Below are positions 40,013 to 48,615 of a stretch of DNA of 64,000 nucleotides, in pieces. This DNA comes from Dehalococcoidia bacterium. Lineage in GTDB: Bacteria; Chloroflexota; Dehalococcoidia; Lucifugimonadales; Australimonadaceae. Position numbers and translations under genes: made by a program. How positions within the stretch are numbered: position 1 is the first letter of the stretch; each line of letters begins with the position of its first letter. The notes below the pieces were generated by a model. That model saw only the letters and a program-made list of their open reading frames with translations. It made no database searches and was not told where the DNA came from. The stretch spans positions 124,001-188,000 of the forward strand of contig JAJEFD010000009.1 of NCBI GenBank assembly GCA_022820645.1. The letters are read 5' to 3'.

Positions 40013-41152
40013 TTAGCGCATGGGCGGGGCGTAGATCAGTCCGCCGTCCAGGTAGGAGGCGTTCGGGGAGCCCGCACGCGTCAGTCCGACCCTTTCGAGC
40101 GTGGCCTCGTAGGCCTCGCCGTAGTTGCCGACTTGGGCGATGACGTCCTGCATGAACGTGCCCTTGATCTTGCCATGGCCGATGCCAAGGTTGCTGGGAG
40201 CGCCACCGTCGAAGCCGACGCCGAGCAGACGCGCAACGGTGTTGTTCGGCGGGTTGGCAGCCATCTGGCTGACGTTGCCGGACGTAACGCCTTGCTCCTC
40301 AGCGATGATCATGCCGTTGACGACCCACCGCACGAGGTCTTCCCACTCCGAGTCGTAGTCGCGGACGCTGGGGCCAAGGGGCTCCTTGGACAGCGTCTCG
40401 GGGAGCACGACTGCGGAGATGCCGTCGTCGGTCTGGAGGGTGAACTGGTGGCCGCCCAGCTGGGACTTGTCGGATGACCAGGCATCGCACTGGCCGCTGA
40501 TGAATGCGGCGCGCAGTTCAGGGTTCTGCTGGAATGTCAGCTCTTCGTAGGTCAGGCCCTGCTCGGTGAAGTAGTCGGAGACCGCGCCCTGCGTGCTGGT
40601 GCCGTCCAGGATGCAGATCGTCGCGCCGCCGAGTTCGCTCACACTCGACAGGTCGGCGTCGGCCTTCACCATGATCCCCGCGCCGTCGTAGAAGGTCGTG
40701 GGGGCGAAGGCGACGTTCAGGTCCGCGTCCCGGCTCGCCGTCCACGTGGTGGTCCGGATCAGGACGTCGATCTCCTTGGCGGCAAGAAGCTCGAAGCGGT
40801 TGGCCGAGGTGGCCTCCTTGAACTCAACCTTGCTGCTGTCGCCGAAGACCGCAGCGGCGACGGCGCGACAGTAGTCCGCGTCGTTCCCGTCAACGGTGCC
40901 GTCGGCGTTGAAGACCCCGAAGCCGGGGGTGTCCGCCTTGACGCCGCAGATGAGGTTGCCACGGTCAAGCACCACACTCAGCGTGTCTTCCGCAGCCTGC
41001 CGTCCCTCGAGCGTGGAGATCTGGGACTGGAGTGAGGCGACTTCGGCTTCGAGTTCCATGACTCTTTCCGACTCGCCATCGTCGCCACAGGCGACCACCG
41101 CGGTCAAGGCGACGGCAAGAACCGATATGACCAGTAGCATTCGCACTTTCAT
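40013..41152 (-). CDS. aapJ: amino-acid ABC transporter substrate-binding lipoprotein (AapJ-like)
   Basis: ATG 41152 has GGGAGG upstream and removes 33 residues from the track ORF; the product is 379 aa. The signal MKVRMLLVISVLAVALTAVVACGDDGESE has a lipobox VVAC. A short coiled coil (VMELEAEVASLQSQISTLEGRQ) follows. The binding domain has DTLSVVLDRGNLICGVKADTPGFGVFNADGTVDGNDADYCRAVAAAVFGDSSKVEFKEATSANRFELLAAKEIDVLIRTTTWTASRD, the AapJ/BztA signature for general L-amino acids. The coiled-coil linker is an unusual addition. It is the first gene of the operon. Confidence 0.92.
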   Translation of the reverse strand: MKVRMLLVISVLAVALTAVVACGDDGESERVMELEAEVASLQSQISTLEGRQAAEDTLSVVLDRGNLICGVKADTPGFGVFNADGTVDGNDADYCRAVAAAVFGDSSKVEFKEATSANRFELLAAKEIDVLIRTTTWTASRDADLNVAFAPTTFYDGAGIMVKADADLSSVSELGGATICILDGTSTQGAVSDYFTEQGLTYEELTFQQNPELRAAFISGQCDAWSSDKSQLGGHQFTLQTDDGISAVVLPETLSKEPLGPSVRDYDSEWEDLVRWVVNGMIIAEEQGVTSGNVSQMAANPPNNTVARLLGVGFDGGAPSNLGIGHGKIKGTFMQDVIAQVGNYGEAYEATLERVGLTRAGSPNASYLDGGLIYAPPMR

Positions 41153-41228
41153 TTCGATGACCCTCCCAAGGTTCGTTTCGGTCCCATCGTTGGAAGCCGA
41201 GCGGCGGATTGTGCCGTCGCGGTGACGC

Positions 41229-41234
41229 ATTATA
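41229..41234 (-). promoter_or_regulatory. -10 box TATAAT before aapJ
   Basis: Minus-strand TATAAT lies about 77 bases before the aapJ start, in an AT-rich gap shared with the divergent cupin gene. TTGACT lies only 11 bases upstream, too close for a normal -35. Confidence 0.45.
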
Positions 41235-41389
41235 GTACATGCAACAGTCAATTACTACAGACACAATCCATCCGATACCGTGTATCAAAGGTATGTGCGG
41301 GTCGCGGGTCAACAGGAGGGCGGATAGTAGTAGGATTCTCCCGTTCATTGTCCTGTTCGACATGATCCAACCTATACGAGGAGGCTTTC

Positions 41390-41956
41390 GTGAACATCGT
41401 CAGCCGCTACACCGTTGAAGAGTTCGGGCATGATGTCCGGCGGTCGCTCGACGCCAATGAAGCCGGCATGGAGTCGATCCTCCGGCTCGGGCATCTGTTG
41501 CAGCGCTTCGGTGGGGAGAATAGCCGGGACTACTTCTGGAGCATCGGCGAACCCGCCACCATCAGTTCGGGCCTGCCCGGGCAGAAGCTGTACGACGACC
41601 CGGACGGCCTGTTCCGCCTGCTGCTTGCGCAGTACCCGCCGAACACGCCGACCGCCATCCACAGCCACGAGGGATGGGTCGTCATCGGCCTGCTCGAAGG
41701 GAGTGAACGCTACACGTCCTGGCGCCGCGTCGACGACGGCTCGACGCCCCTCGCGACGCTGGAACTGGTGCAGGACCACCACATCCTGCCCGGGGAATTC
41801 GGCTACCTGTACGACGGGCCGTTCAACGTGCACCGGCAGGCCGCGGAGGCCGAAGGAGCCGTGGAACTCGTGCTGATGAAGGGCCGTGGTCAGCGGCTGG
41901 AGCACATAGACGAAGCGACAGGCGAGTGCTCGCAGCCGATGGAGTTGAACCGCTAG
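41390..41956 (+). CDS. cupin/cysteine-dioxygenase-type protein
   Basis: The 188-aa protein starts at GTG 41390 with GAGGAGG 6 bases upstream. After a helical head, a double-stranded beta-helix begins with LFRLLLAQYPPNTPTAIHSHEGWVVIGLLEGSERYTSWRRVD, where HSH-type histidines would bind iron. PGEFGYLYDGPFNVHRQAAEAEGAVELVLMKGRG contains the second cupin motif with one histidine. This pattern resembles cysteine dioxygenase-like thiol dioxygenases, so oxidation of a thiol or small acid is possible. It is divergent from the amino-acid transporter operon, which may reflect shared control. Confidence 0.68.
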   Translation: MNIVSRYTVEEFGHDVRRSLDANEAGMESILRLGHLLQRFGGENSRDYFWSIGEPATISSGLPGQKLYDDPDGLFRLLLAQYPPNTPTAIHSHEGWVVIGLLEGSERYTSWRRVDDGSTPLATLELVQDHHILPGEFGYLYDGPFNVHRQAAEAEGAVELVLMKGRGQRLEHIDEATGECSQPMELNR

Positions 41957-41963
41957 CGCTGCG

Positions 41964-43394
41964 TCAGGGCGAACGTGCCGGTTCTTCGGCAGGCGAAGGC
42001 GGGGGCAGGATACCGATACGTAACCATCTGCCCGTGAAGTAGTACCCGCCGTAGAGCGCGAACCGGATGAGCATCGCGATGGCGATTGCGATCGCGATGC
42101 CCAGCGCCTCGGCGGACGTCCACCTCGACAGCACGAACGCTATGGGGATCTCCATGACCCACATGCTCATGAACGTCACGAGCATGGGCGCGAGGGTGTC
42201 GCCTGCCACGTTGAACGACTGCTGGAACACCTGTCCTCCGCCGAGCAGGGTGCCTGCCACCGCTTGGATGCGCAGCCAGACTACCGCCGTATCGACGAAT
42301 TCCGGGTCGCTGCTGAACAGACCGATGAAGAACTCGGGGAAAACGATGAGGAGTATCCCGGCGGCGCCCCGTATGGCCATCACATAGCCCACAGCCCATT
42401 TGACGGTGCTCCGCGCACGGGCTGGTTGCTCCGCGCCGAGGTTCTGCGCAACCAGGATGCCGGATGCCCGCCCCATCCCCTGGCTGCCGATGTTCGTCAT
42501 CCGCTCCAGCCTGCGGGTCAGCGAGTATGCCGCCAGCGGCAGGTCCCCGAAGGGAGAGACGAGCCTGATCAGGACCATCTCGGAGAGGCCGCGCTCCATC
42601 TGCGTGGCCGTGGCGGGGGCGCCGATCTTGATGATGCGCCACATCAGCGGCAGGTCCACGCGGTAGTCGAGCAGCGAAAGCTTGAGCCGTGAGGAGCCGG
42701 AGCTGAGCGCGTACAGGTTCCAGATAACGCCCACGACCTGCGCCGCGGCGTTGGCTGCCGCTGCGCCGGCGATGCCCATCTCCGGCATGCTGAACCAGCC
42801 GAAGATGAGGAATGGGCTGATGATGAGATGCAGCACCCGCGACGCTATCGTGGACTTCATGTGCGTGAACGTGTCGCCGGACGCCTGCAGCGCCGCCCCG
42901 GTGGTCTGCCGGAAGCTCTGGACCCCCGACGAGACGAACTGGAACTGCAGGTAGTAGACCGCCACGTCTGCCACGGCCTCGCTCACCCCGACGATACGGA
43001 GCAGGAACGGGGCGAACACGATTCCGAAGATGGTCAGCACGAACGAGAGCAGGAAGGTGAGTGTGAATGCCTGCAGCATGGCGTGGTTCGCGAGGTCGAT
43101 CCGCTGCGCGCCGACCGCACGGGCGATAACCGCCTGCATCCCTACGTCCAGACCCATCCGCGCCATCATGATGAGGTGGCCGTACGCCTGCGCGACGCCC
43201 ACTCCGCCTATCGCGTTGAATCCGGCGACCTTCGCGGCCCAGAAGATGTCGGCCAGCTGGTCCGACGCGTTGAAGACGCCGGCCACCATCTGTGGCCAGG
43301 CGATGAACCAGAGGTTGCGCCGGACGTCGCCCTGCGTCAGGTCACGCGTTGCGTAAGCGGAGCGCATGCGTCCGTGCCGCGGGCGCATGTTCAA
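41964..43394 (-). CDS. MATE-family efflux transporter
   Basis: The 476-aa protein has about 12 membrane segments in two homologous halves. NLWFIAWPQMVAGVFNASDQLADIFWAAKVAGFNAIGGVGVAQAYGHLIMMARMGLDVGMQAVIARAVGAQR is the N-terminal half start, and GMGRASGILVAQNLGAEQPARARSTVKWAVGYVMA is its counterpart in the second half. Both carry the VGA-like motif of MATE antiporters, which expel drugs or metabolites with sodium or protons. The C-terminus PPPSPAEEPARSP is disordered. It overlaps the upstream small membrane protein gene by four bases. Confidence 0.9.
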   Translation of the reverse strand: MNMRPRHGRMRSAYATRDLTQGDVRRNLWFIAWPQMVAGVFNASDQLADIFWAAKVAGFNAIGGVGVAQAYGHLIMMARMGLDVGMQAVIARAVGAQRIDLANHAMLQAFTLTFLLSFVLTIFGIVFAPFLLRIVGVSEAVADVAVYYLQFQFVSSGVQSFRQTTGAALQASGDTFTHMKSTIASRVLHLIISPFLIFGWFSMPEMGIAGAAAANAAAQVVGVIWNLYALSSGSSRLKLSLLDYRVDLPLMWRIIKIGAPATATQMERGLSEMVLIRLVSPFGDLPLAAYSLTRRLERMTNIGSQGMGRASGILVAQNLGAEQPARARSTVKWAVGYVMAIRGAAGILLIVFPEFFIGLFSSDPEFVDTAVVWLRIQAVAGTLLGGGQVFQQSFNVAGDTLAPMLVTFMSMWVMEIPIAFVLSRWTSAEALGIAIAIAIAMLIRFALYGGYYFTGRWLRIGILPPPSPAEEPARSP

Positions 43395-43798
43395 CCCGCC
43401 TGAGCTCGCAGGAGAAAGCCGGAGGCCGCCCCGACGAGCACGGAAGCGACGGATGTCCAGAGGAAGATGATGCCGTTCACCCTTCGCGCGGTGTCTTCAC
43501 CCCAGAATCCCCGCAACGAGAGCGCTGTCTTCAGTGTGAGCCAGGCGATGCCCGCCAGAACAGCGTCTTCCGGCGAGAAGAAGACGACTCCTCCCATCAG
43601 GAGACGTTCGATGATGCCGTTCCCGATCCCAACCCAGAGCGGGGGGACCGTCCATGAGGTGGCGCTGTAGCCTCTCAGTTCGCGCGTCGCCCATCTGCTG
43701 ATGGGCCGGACGGTCAGAAACACGACCACTGCAGCAAGCTGAACAGCACCGAAGAGGAGCCATGCTTCGCGGGTTATGTCGGAGAAAGATGGGTCCAT
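43391..43798 (-). CDS. small membrane protein, unknown function
   Basis: The 135-aa protein has four likely membrane segments: AWLLFGAVQLAAVVVFLTV, TVPPLWVGIGNGIIERLLMGGVVF, AVLAGIAWLTLKTAL and NGIIFLWTSVASVLVGAASGFLL. I recognise no family. It is the first gene of a pair with the MATE transporter, sharing an ATGA overlap, so a helper role in the same membrane process is possible but unproved. A large perfect hairpin lies 22 bases upstream of its ATG. Confidence 0.6.
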   Translation of the reverse strand: MDPSFSDITREAWLLFGAVQLAAVVVFLTVRPISRWATRELRGYSATSWTVPPLWVGIGNGIIERLLMGGVVFFSPEDAVLAGIAWLTLKTALSLRGFWGEDTARRVNGIIFLWTSVASVLVGAASGFLLRAQAG

Positions 43799-43819
43799 GG
43801 GAGCCTCGACTCTGTATTA

Positions 43820-43866
43820 CCGGAAAGTAGGAAACCGCGCAAGCAGCGCAGTTTCCTACTTTCCGG
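43820..43866. promoter_or_regulatory. 16-bp perfect inverted repeat upstream of MATE unit
   Basis: CCGGAAAGTAGGAAAC (43820-43835) pairs with GTTTCCTACTTTCCGG (43851-43866), and the loop can form a further GCGC/GCGC stem. There is no T run on either side. It could be an operator, a transcript-processing hairpin, or a small repeat between the glycosyltransferase end and the MATE unit. Confidence 0.6.
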
Positions 43867-43943
43867 CAGTGATTCCCTGCGCCGTACGACCGCGCGTCAC
43901 GGAACTGGTTGTGACAGCAGTCTGACAGTTAATCGTGCACGCC

Positions 43944-45758
43944 CTACGAGGTATCCAGCACGTACGCCGCGTAGAGCAACTCCCCCTCTTCGTTGTTCTC
44001 GAACGTGAGGCTCCCCTCGGGGAAGGTCGATTCCAACTGCGGGATGAGCGTCAGGTAGTTCTCGGCCAGCAACCAGACCGTCGGTCCGCGCACCGTCTCC
44101 GCGTCTATCTCGCCGCTCCCCCCGAAGACCGGGCTGCCGTTCGCGGTCTCCGTGTCGTGGAGGAACCATTGCACGACGGCATTCGTCCGGGGCAGGCGGT
44201 CGTTGTAAAGGCGCACCTCGTACACGGCGCCAAGCGACTGCGCGAACCGCACCGCCTCCACCTCCTTGCGGGCCAGGGCCCACTCCGATTCGACGAGCCA
44301 GCTGTCGTAGTCGCGGGCCTGCTGTCCGGCGAAGAGGAGCACGAATGCGGCGAGGGCTACCGCGGCTACCGCGTTCCCGAACCACCCGGCAAGGATGGGG
44401 ATAGGGAGCGCGCCGGCAAACCGGTTCCAGCGGTTATGCACCAGCGACACGACGGTGTCCAGCCCGACTGCCGCGATCGCGAGGACGAAGAAGATGCCGA
44501 GCAGGTAGCGCCGGCTCTCCGCGTCGGGTGTCAGAACGGCGGGTACGAGCGAGATGAGCCAGCCTGCGAGCAGCAGCTGGCTGGGGCGTTTCCTGATGGA
44601 CAGGAGGAGCATCGCCAGTCCTGTCCAGAAGAACACCTCCGTGCTGAAGTGCAGCAGCGGTATCCCTCCGGTCCCGACGTTCCCCTCGCGCGGCATCGGC
44701 GTGTGGACGTACGTGACCACCTCCCACGCCCGGCTGATGAGCGCTGAAGGGGAGAGAGGCGTCCTGTCGTACAGGCGCAGGGACGCCTCGATGACGTCCG
44801 ACGTGAGATAGAAGAAGACCATGTGCGCGCTGACCGCCACGGAAGCGCCGAGGAACCAGTAGACCTCCTTGCGTCGCGTTTCCGGGCGCAACAGCAGGAA
44901 GAGGACGAGCACCCCCCACACAGCGATCGCATAGAGAGGGAAGGACTTGTAGGTGTACCACCCGAGTCCGAACAGGACGCCGCCGAGCCCGGCAACCCAC
45001 GAGCGGTTTGACCGTACGCCGGCGATGAACAGCCAGATGCTCGCCGCGAAGCAGAAGACGGCGGGCATGGCCGGGAACGCGATGCGGCTGAAGACGAGGA
45101 GCCAGACGTGAAAGGTGAGGAACGCTGCGGTGAGGATGGCCGTCCGGGCGGGGAAGAGCTGCCGCATCAGGAAGTATGCGACGGGTATGAGCGCGACGCC
45201 GGGGAGTACGGCGCTCCAGCGGGCCGTAGCGATGCTCGCGTCCCGGAAGAACAGGAGCAGCGCCTGCAGGTGAACGAGCCCCGCGGGTGTACCCAGCGTC
45301 ACGCCGGTCCAGGCGCCGGGCCACACCTCGCCTCGAGAGATGCGCAGCGCCTCGAGCGCCAACTCTGCCTCGTCGTTCGCGATGCCCGGCGGCACGGTCT
45401 CAAGGTTCTGTGTGCGGATGATCGCTGCGACGAAGGTCAGCGCTGCGACGACCGCTATCTCCCACAGCCGTATCCGGCTGCCTGCGCGGGCGGTCTGCTC
45501 GGCGAACACGGGGAGAGCGGCGGACGCACCTGCCAGGGGAGCCAGCGCCCGCGCGGCCTGCCGGCTCAGTCCTCGTGCCGTTCTCCATGCTGTCCCGATA
45601 CCCTTGCTGACCGCTTCCGTGGACGTGTGCCATCGACCTGTTCGTGAAGGAATTGAGGCGGAAGGGACGCTGGCAGGCACGAGGGCATGACCGCAGTAGA
45701 AGCAGAAGCGGTGGTGCACGGCGTTCGCGGTGCCGCATTGCGGGCAGATGGTGTTCAA
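43944..45758 (-). CDS. membrane glycosyltransferase (PMT/ArnT-like) with N-terminal zinc ribbon
   Basis: The 604-aa protein opens with a zinc ribbon, ICPQCGTANAVHHRFCFYCGH, with two C-x2-C pairs. A Pro/Ser-rich linker and about ten membrane helices follow. After the first helix (IRLWEIAVVAALTFVAAIIRTQNLE) it has PPGIANDEAELALEALRI, whose acidic pair is where GT39/ArnT-like enzymes bind metal and lipid-linked sugar. A C-terminal periplasmic domain (RDYDSWLVESEWALARKEVEAV...) ends it. It probably moves a sugar from a polyprenyl carrier. The start is TTG 45758. The ribbon in front of a membrane transferase is unusual. Confidence 0.7.
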   Translation of the reverse strand: MNTICPQCGTANAVHHRFCFYCGHALVPASVPSASIPSRTGRWHTSTEAVSKGIGTAWRTARGLSRQAARALAPLAGASAALPVFAEQTARAGSRIRLWEIAVVAALTFVAAIIRTQNLETVPPGIANDEAELALEALRISRGEVWPGAWTGVTLGTPAGLVHLQALLLFFRDASIATARWSAVLPGVALIPVAYFLMRQLFPARTAILTAAFLTFHVWLLVFSRIAFPAMPAVFCFAASIWLFIAGVRSNRSWVAGLGGVLFGLGWYTYKSFPLYAIAVWGVLVLFLLLRPETRRKEVYWFLGASVAVSAHMVFFYLTSDVIEASLRLYDRTPLSPSALISRAWEVVTYVHTPMPREGNVGTGGIPLLHFSTEVFFWTGLAMLLLSIRKRPSQLLLAGWLISLVPAVLTPDAESRRYLLGIFFVLAIAAVGLDTVVSLVHNRWNRFAGALPIPILAGWFGNAVAAVALAAFVLLFAGQQARDYDSWLVESEWALARKEVEAVRFAQSLGAVYEVRLYNDRLPRTNAVVQWFLHDTETANGSPVFGGSGEIDAETVRGPTVWLLAENYLTLIPQLESTFPEGSLTFENNEEGELLYAAYVLDTS

Positions 45759-45924
45759 GGGAGGCTGCTCAGAGGCTGCTGGGGAGGATGGTAGAAGAGT
45801 ACCGGTTCATCCTACCGCATCCGCTGTGGCTTGGGTTGCTGTTAGCAGCATCGTGAAGGCTTGCCCGTCCGTGGGGCTGGGAGTATCGTGCGGGAGAGTC
45901 CGCACGTTGGAGGCGCATCAGGCG

Positions 45925-47193
45925 ATGCTCACTGCTCAGCAGAACGAACTGCTCACCCGGGTTGGCCCCGGTACACCTATGGGCGACACGCTCCGGCGAT
46001 ACTGGCTACCGGCGCTGCTCGATTGGGAACTGCCGGAACCGGACTGTACTCCCGTGCGCTTGCGGCTCCTCGGCGAGGACCTCGTCGCATTCCGCGACAC
46101 GAGCGGACGCGTGGGCGTGCTCGACGAGTACTGCCCGCACCGGCTCACGTCGCTCTGGCTCGGCCGGAACGAGGAGAACGGTCTGCGCTGCGTCTACCAC
46201 GGCTGGAAGTTCGACGTGACCGGGCAGTGCGTCGACCAGATGAACGAGCCGAACCAGTTCGCGGCCAAGATCAAGACGGTCTCTTACCCGGTTGCAGAGG
46301 TGGGAGGCGTGCTGTGGGTATACATGGGGCCGAAGGAGAAGCAGCCCCCGCCCCCCAATTTCGCATGGACGGGCGTGCCCGCGGAGCATCGCGTGGTGAC
46401 GAAAGTGGTGGAGGAGTGCAACTGGCTGCAGGCGCTCGAGGGCGGGATAGACACCTCGCACGCGCCCATCATGCACCGGGCGCTGCGCCCGAACCCCTCG
46501 CAACCCGGTATACCGGTGAACGATGTATTCGTACAGGGCGCGGCGCCGTCGCTGGAAGTGGACGTGACCGACTACGGCTACCGCTACTTCGGCATCCGCC
46601 CGCTCGGCACGGACCAGCAGTACGTGCGCGGCTACCACTTCGTGATGCCGTGGACGCAGCTGCGCCCCGCAGGCAGGGGGGTGCAGAGCCAGACGCATGG
46701 CCATCACTGGGTGCCCATCGACGACTACCACTGCCTCGTGTGGAACTGGTACTACAACGAGTCTGTGCCGCTGGACAAGGGCGAGGCCGGGCCCGAGGAG
46801 ACGGGCAACATCTTCGGTGTGGACGTGGATGCGGAGAACGGGTTCCGCTCCATACGCAACCGCTCCAACAACTGGCTGATAGACCGTGCTGTGCAGAAGA
46901 CGGACACCTTCACCGGCATCGTTGGCATCAACACGCAGGACCGCGCGGTGCAGGAGATGATGGGCCCGATCGTGGACCGCTCCCGTGAGCACCTTGGCCC
47001 TGCTGACAAGGCGATCATCGCCGCGCGGAAGTTGCTGGAGGAGGCGGTGCGCACCGTGCAGGACGGCGGCGACCCGCCGGGCGTTTCGCCCAGCTACTAC
47101 GAGTTGCGCGCCGCGGAGAGCATCCTCCCGGCGGACGATGATTGGCGCACCGACCTCATCCCGCGCATGGACCCCTCGCTCGTCAGTGCATAG
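45925..47193 (+). CDS. Rieske aromatic-ring oxygenase, large subunit (phthalate-dioxygenase-like)
   Basis: ATG 45925 gives 422 aa starting MLTAQQNELLTRVGPGTPMGDTLRRYWLPALL, the opening of phthalate 4,5-dioxygenase-type oxygenases. The Rieske cluster ligands are C70-P-H72 and C89-V-Y-H92. The catalytic domain has LEGGIDTSHAPIMHRA with iron-binding histidines. Such enzymes hydroxylate or demethylate aromatic acids using electrons from a reductase, which is not encoded nearby. An upstream TTG at 45907 is in frame but less likely. It is a single gene, divergent from the glycosyltransferase. Confidence 0.9.
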   Translation: MLTAQQNELLTRVGPGTPMGDTLRRYWLPALLDWELPEPDCTPVRLRLLGEDLVAFRDTSGRVGVLDEYCPHRLTSLWLGRNEENGLRCVYHGWKFDVTGQCVDQMNEPNQFAAKIKTVSYPVAEVGGVLWVYMGPKEKQPPPPNFAWTGVPAEHRVVTKVVEECNWLQALEGGIDTSHAPIMHRALRPNPSQPGIPVNDVFVQGAAPSLEVDVTDYGYRYFGIRPLGTDQQYVRGYHFVMPWTQLRPAGRGVQSQTHGHHWVPIDDYHCLVWNWYYNESVPLDKGEAGPEETGNIFGVDVDAENGFRSIRNRSNNWLIDRAVQKTDTFTGIVGINTQDRAVQEMMGPIVDRSREHLGPADKAIIAARKLLEEAVRTVQDGGDPPGVSPSYYELRAAESILPADDDWRTDLIPRMDPSLVSA

Positions 47194-47245
47194 CGAGCCG
47201 CCCCGCATCCCAGGCGCCGGACGACTTCCCCTCTTCTGCCCCTGT

Positions 47246-47270
47246 GTATGAGCGTTGACGCTCGGCATAC
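47246..47270 (+). terminator. weak hairpin after the Rieske oxygenase
   Basis: GTATG-AGCG-ttga-CGCT-cggCATAC forms a short interrupted stem between the oxygenase and the fbpA-like gene. There is no T run. Confidence 0.25.
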
Positions 47271-47374
47271 GCGGTGTTAGGTTCCCGCGTGGGTAACGCC
47301 GCTGTGCAGGGCTTTGCCGTAAGGGAGGTCGGCGCAGGACGGCAGACCCTTCATCCGGTCAGAGGGAGGATGAC

Positions 47375-48508
47375 ATGAACCGGAAGGTGATCAGCATCTG
47401 TACGCGCGCCGTTCTGGCAACGCTGGTTGCGCTGCTGGCAGTGGCGTCGCTCGCTGCATGCGGCAGCGACCCGACGCCCACGCCAACCGCGACGCCTGCG
47501 CCCCAGGCGACTCCGACGCCGGTGCCGGGCTTGCTGGACCAGCTGTACGCAGCAGCCCAGCAGGAAGGCGAGATCGTCTGGGCGACGACCGACACCGAGG
47601 AGCGCACCACCGCCATAATCGGCGCCTTCCAGGCGAAGTACCCCGGCGTCAACGTGAGCCTCATCACCGCCAACAGCGCCGAGTTGCGGGAGCGTCTCTT
47701 CCTGGAGGCGCAGGCAGGCAGAATCACGGTTGATGTTACCGACCCCGGACGCGACAACCGCGTGATCGAGGAGGACCTCGCCGAAGACCTCACCGACATC
47801 GTCGAGGAGCTCGGAGTTGACCCCAACTTCGTCTACTCGGATAACCGCATCTGGCTGAAGGTGGGTGTGCCGCACGCGCCCATCTGCAACACCGACCGGC
47901 TCTCCGCGAGCGAGTTCCCGCAGTCCTATGAAGACCTGCTCGACCCGAGCCTAGATGGCGAGATCGTCGTAGAGAACCGGCTCAAGGGCTTCATCTACTT
48001 GACGAATCTCCCTGAGTACGGTGACACGCGGCCGGGCCTGTGGGAGGAAGACCGCGTTGCGGAATACCTGTCCGCTGTGAAGGCGAACAACCTCAAGGCA
48101 CAGCGCGGCAACGGCGTCGTCGGCGACCTCGTGGCGTCCGGCGAGGTCTCATGCGCCCTGGAGATCAACCTCAGCTCGTTCCAGGACCTCTGGTCGAAGG
48201 GTGCGCCGCTGGACATCGTTCCGGTCGAGACCATCTCCGTGGAGCCTGTCCACCACTTCGTGCCGAAGAACTCCCCGAACCCGAACGCGGCCAAGCTGTT
48301 CGCCGCGTTCCTGATGGGGCCTGATGGGCGGGCGCTCTGGACGCAGGTTCGCCCGACGTCCGACCTGACTCTCTCCGAGAACACACCGTACGCCGACCTG
48401 GTCAAGTCCAAGGGCTCGAAGATAGTACCGCCGGGGACCGAGCTGAACGACCACTTCAGCAGACTCACGGACAGGTACCTCGAGGCTATCGGCATCCCGA
48501 CCGGATAG
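47375..48508 (+). CDS. ABC transporter substrate-binding lipoprotein (FbpA/iron-type)
   Basis: The 377-aa protein starts with a lipoprotein signal, RAVLATLVALLAVASLAACGSD (lipobox LAAC), then a Thr/Pro linker. The mature part, LYAAAQQEGEIVWATTDTEERTTAIIGAFQAKYPGVNVSLI, is the opening of the Fbp/class-2 extracellular solute-binding family that takes up ferric iron, thiamine, spermidine or phosphonates. SEFPQSYEDLLDPSLDGEIVVENR and VHHFVPKNSPNPNAAKLFAAFLMGPDGRALW follow. The tyrosine pair that marks ferric-iron binders is not evident, so the ligand may be organic. GAGGGAGG precedes ATG 47375. Confidence 0.87.
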   Translation: MNRKVISICTRAVLATLVALLAVASLAACGSDPTPTPTATPAPQATPTPVPGLLDQLYAAAQQEGEIVWATTDTEERTTAIIGAFQAKYPGVNVSLITANSAELRERLFLEAQAGRITVDVTDPGRDNRVIEEDLAEDLTDIVEELGVDPNFVYSDNRIWLKVGVPHAPICNTDRLSASEFPQSYEDLLDPSLDGEIVVENRLKGFIYLTNLPEYGDTRPGLWEEDRVAEYLSAVKANNLKAQRGNGVVGDLVASGEVSCALEINLSSFQDLWSKGAPLDIVPVETISVEPVHHFVPKNSPNPNAAKLFAAFLMGPDGRALWTQVRPTSDLTLSENTPYADLVKSKGSKIVPPGTELNDHFSRLTDRYLEAIGIPTG

Positions 48509-48528
48509 GACTCGAAGTCTGATGCAGT

Positions 48529-48568
48529 CAGGGCGCCGGGATGATGACGGAATCACCCCGGCGCCCTG
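48529..48568 (+). terminator. hairpin between binding protein and permease genes
   Basis: CAGGGCGCCGGG-atgatgacggaatcac-CCCGGCGCCCTG is a perfect 12-bp stem 21 bases after the binding-protein stop and 48 before the permease start. It has no T run. Confidence 0.65.
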
Positions 48569-48615
48569 TAGCCTGAGGGGCAGCACAGCTCTGCCCCAGG
48601 AGTGAGCGGCGCGTC

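Noticed and set aside
41225-41260. Complete sigma-70 promoter TTGACT...TATAAT before aapJ
   Set aside because: The spacing is only 11 bases, too short; only the -10 box was kept.
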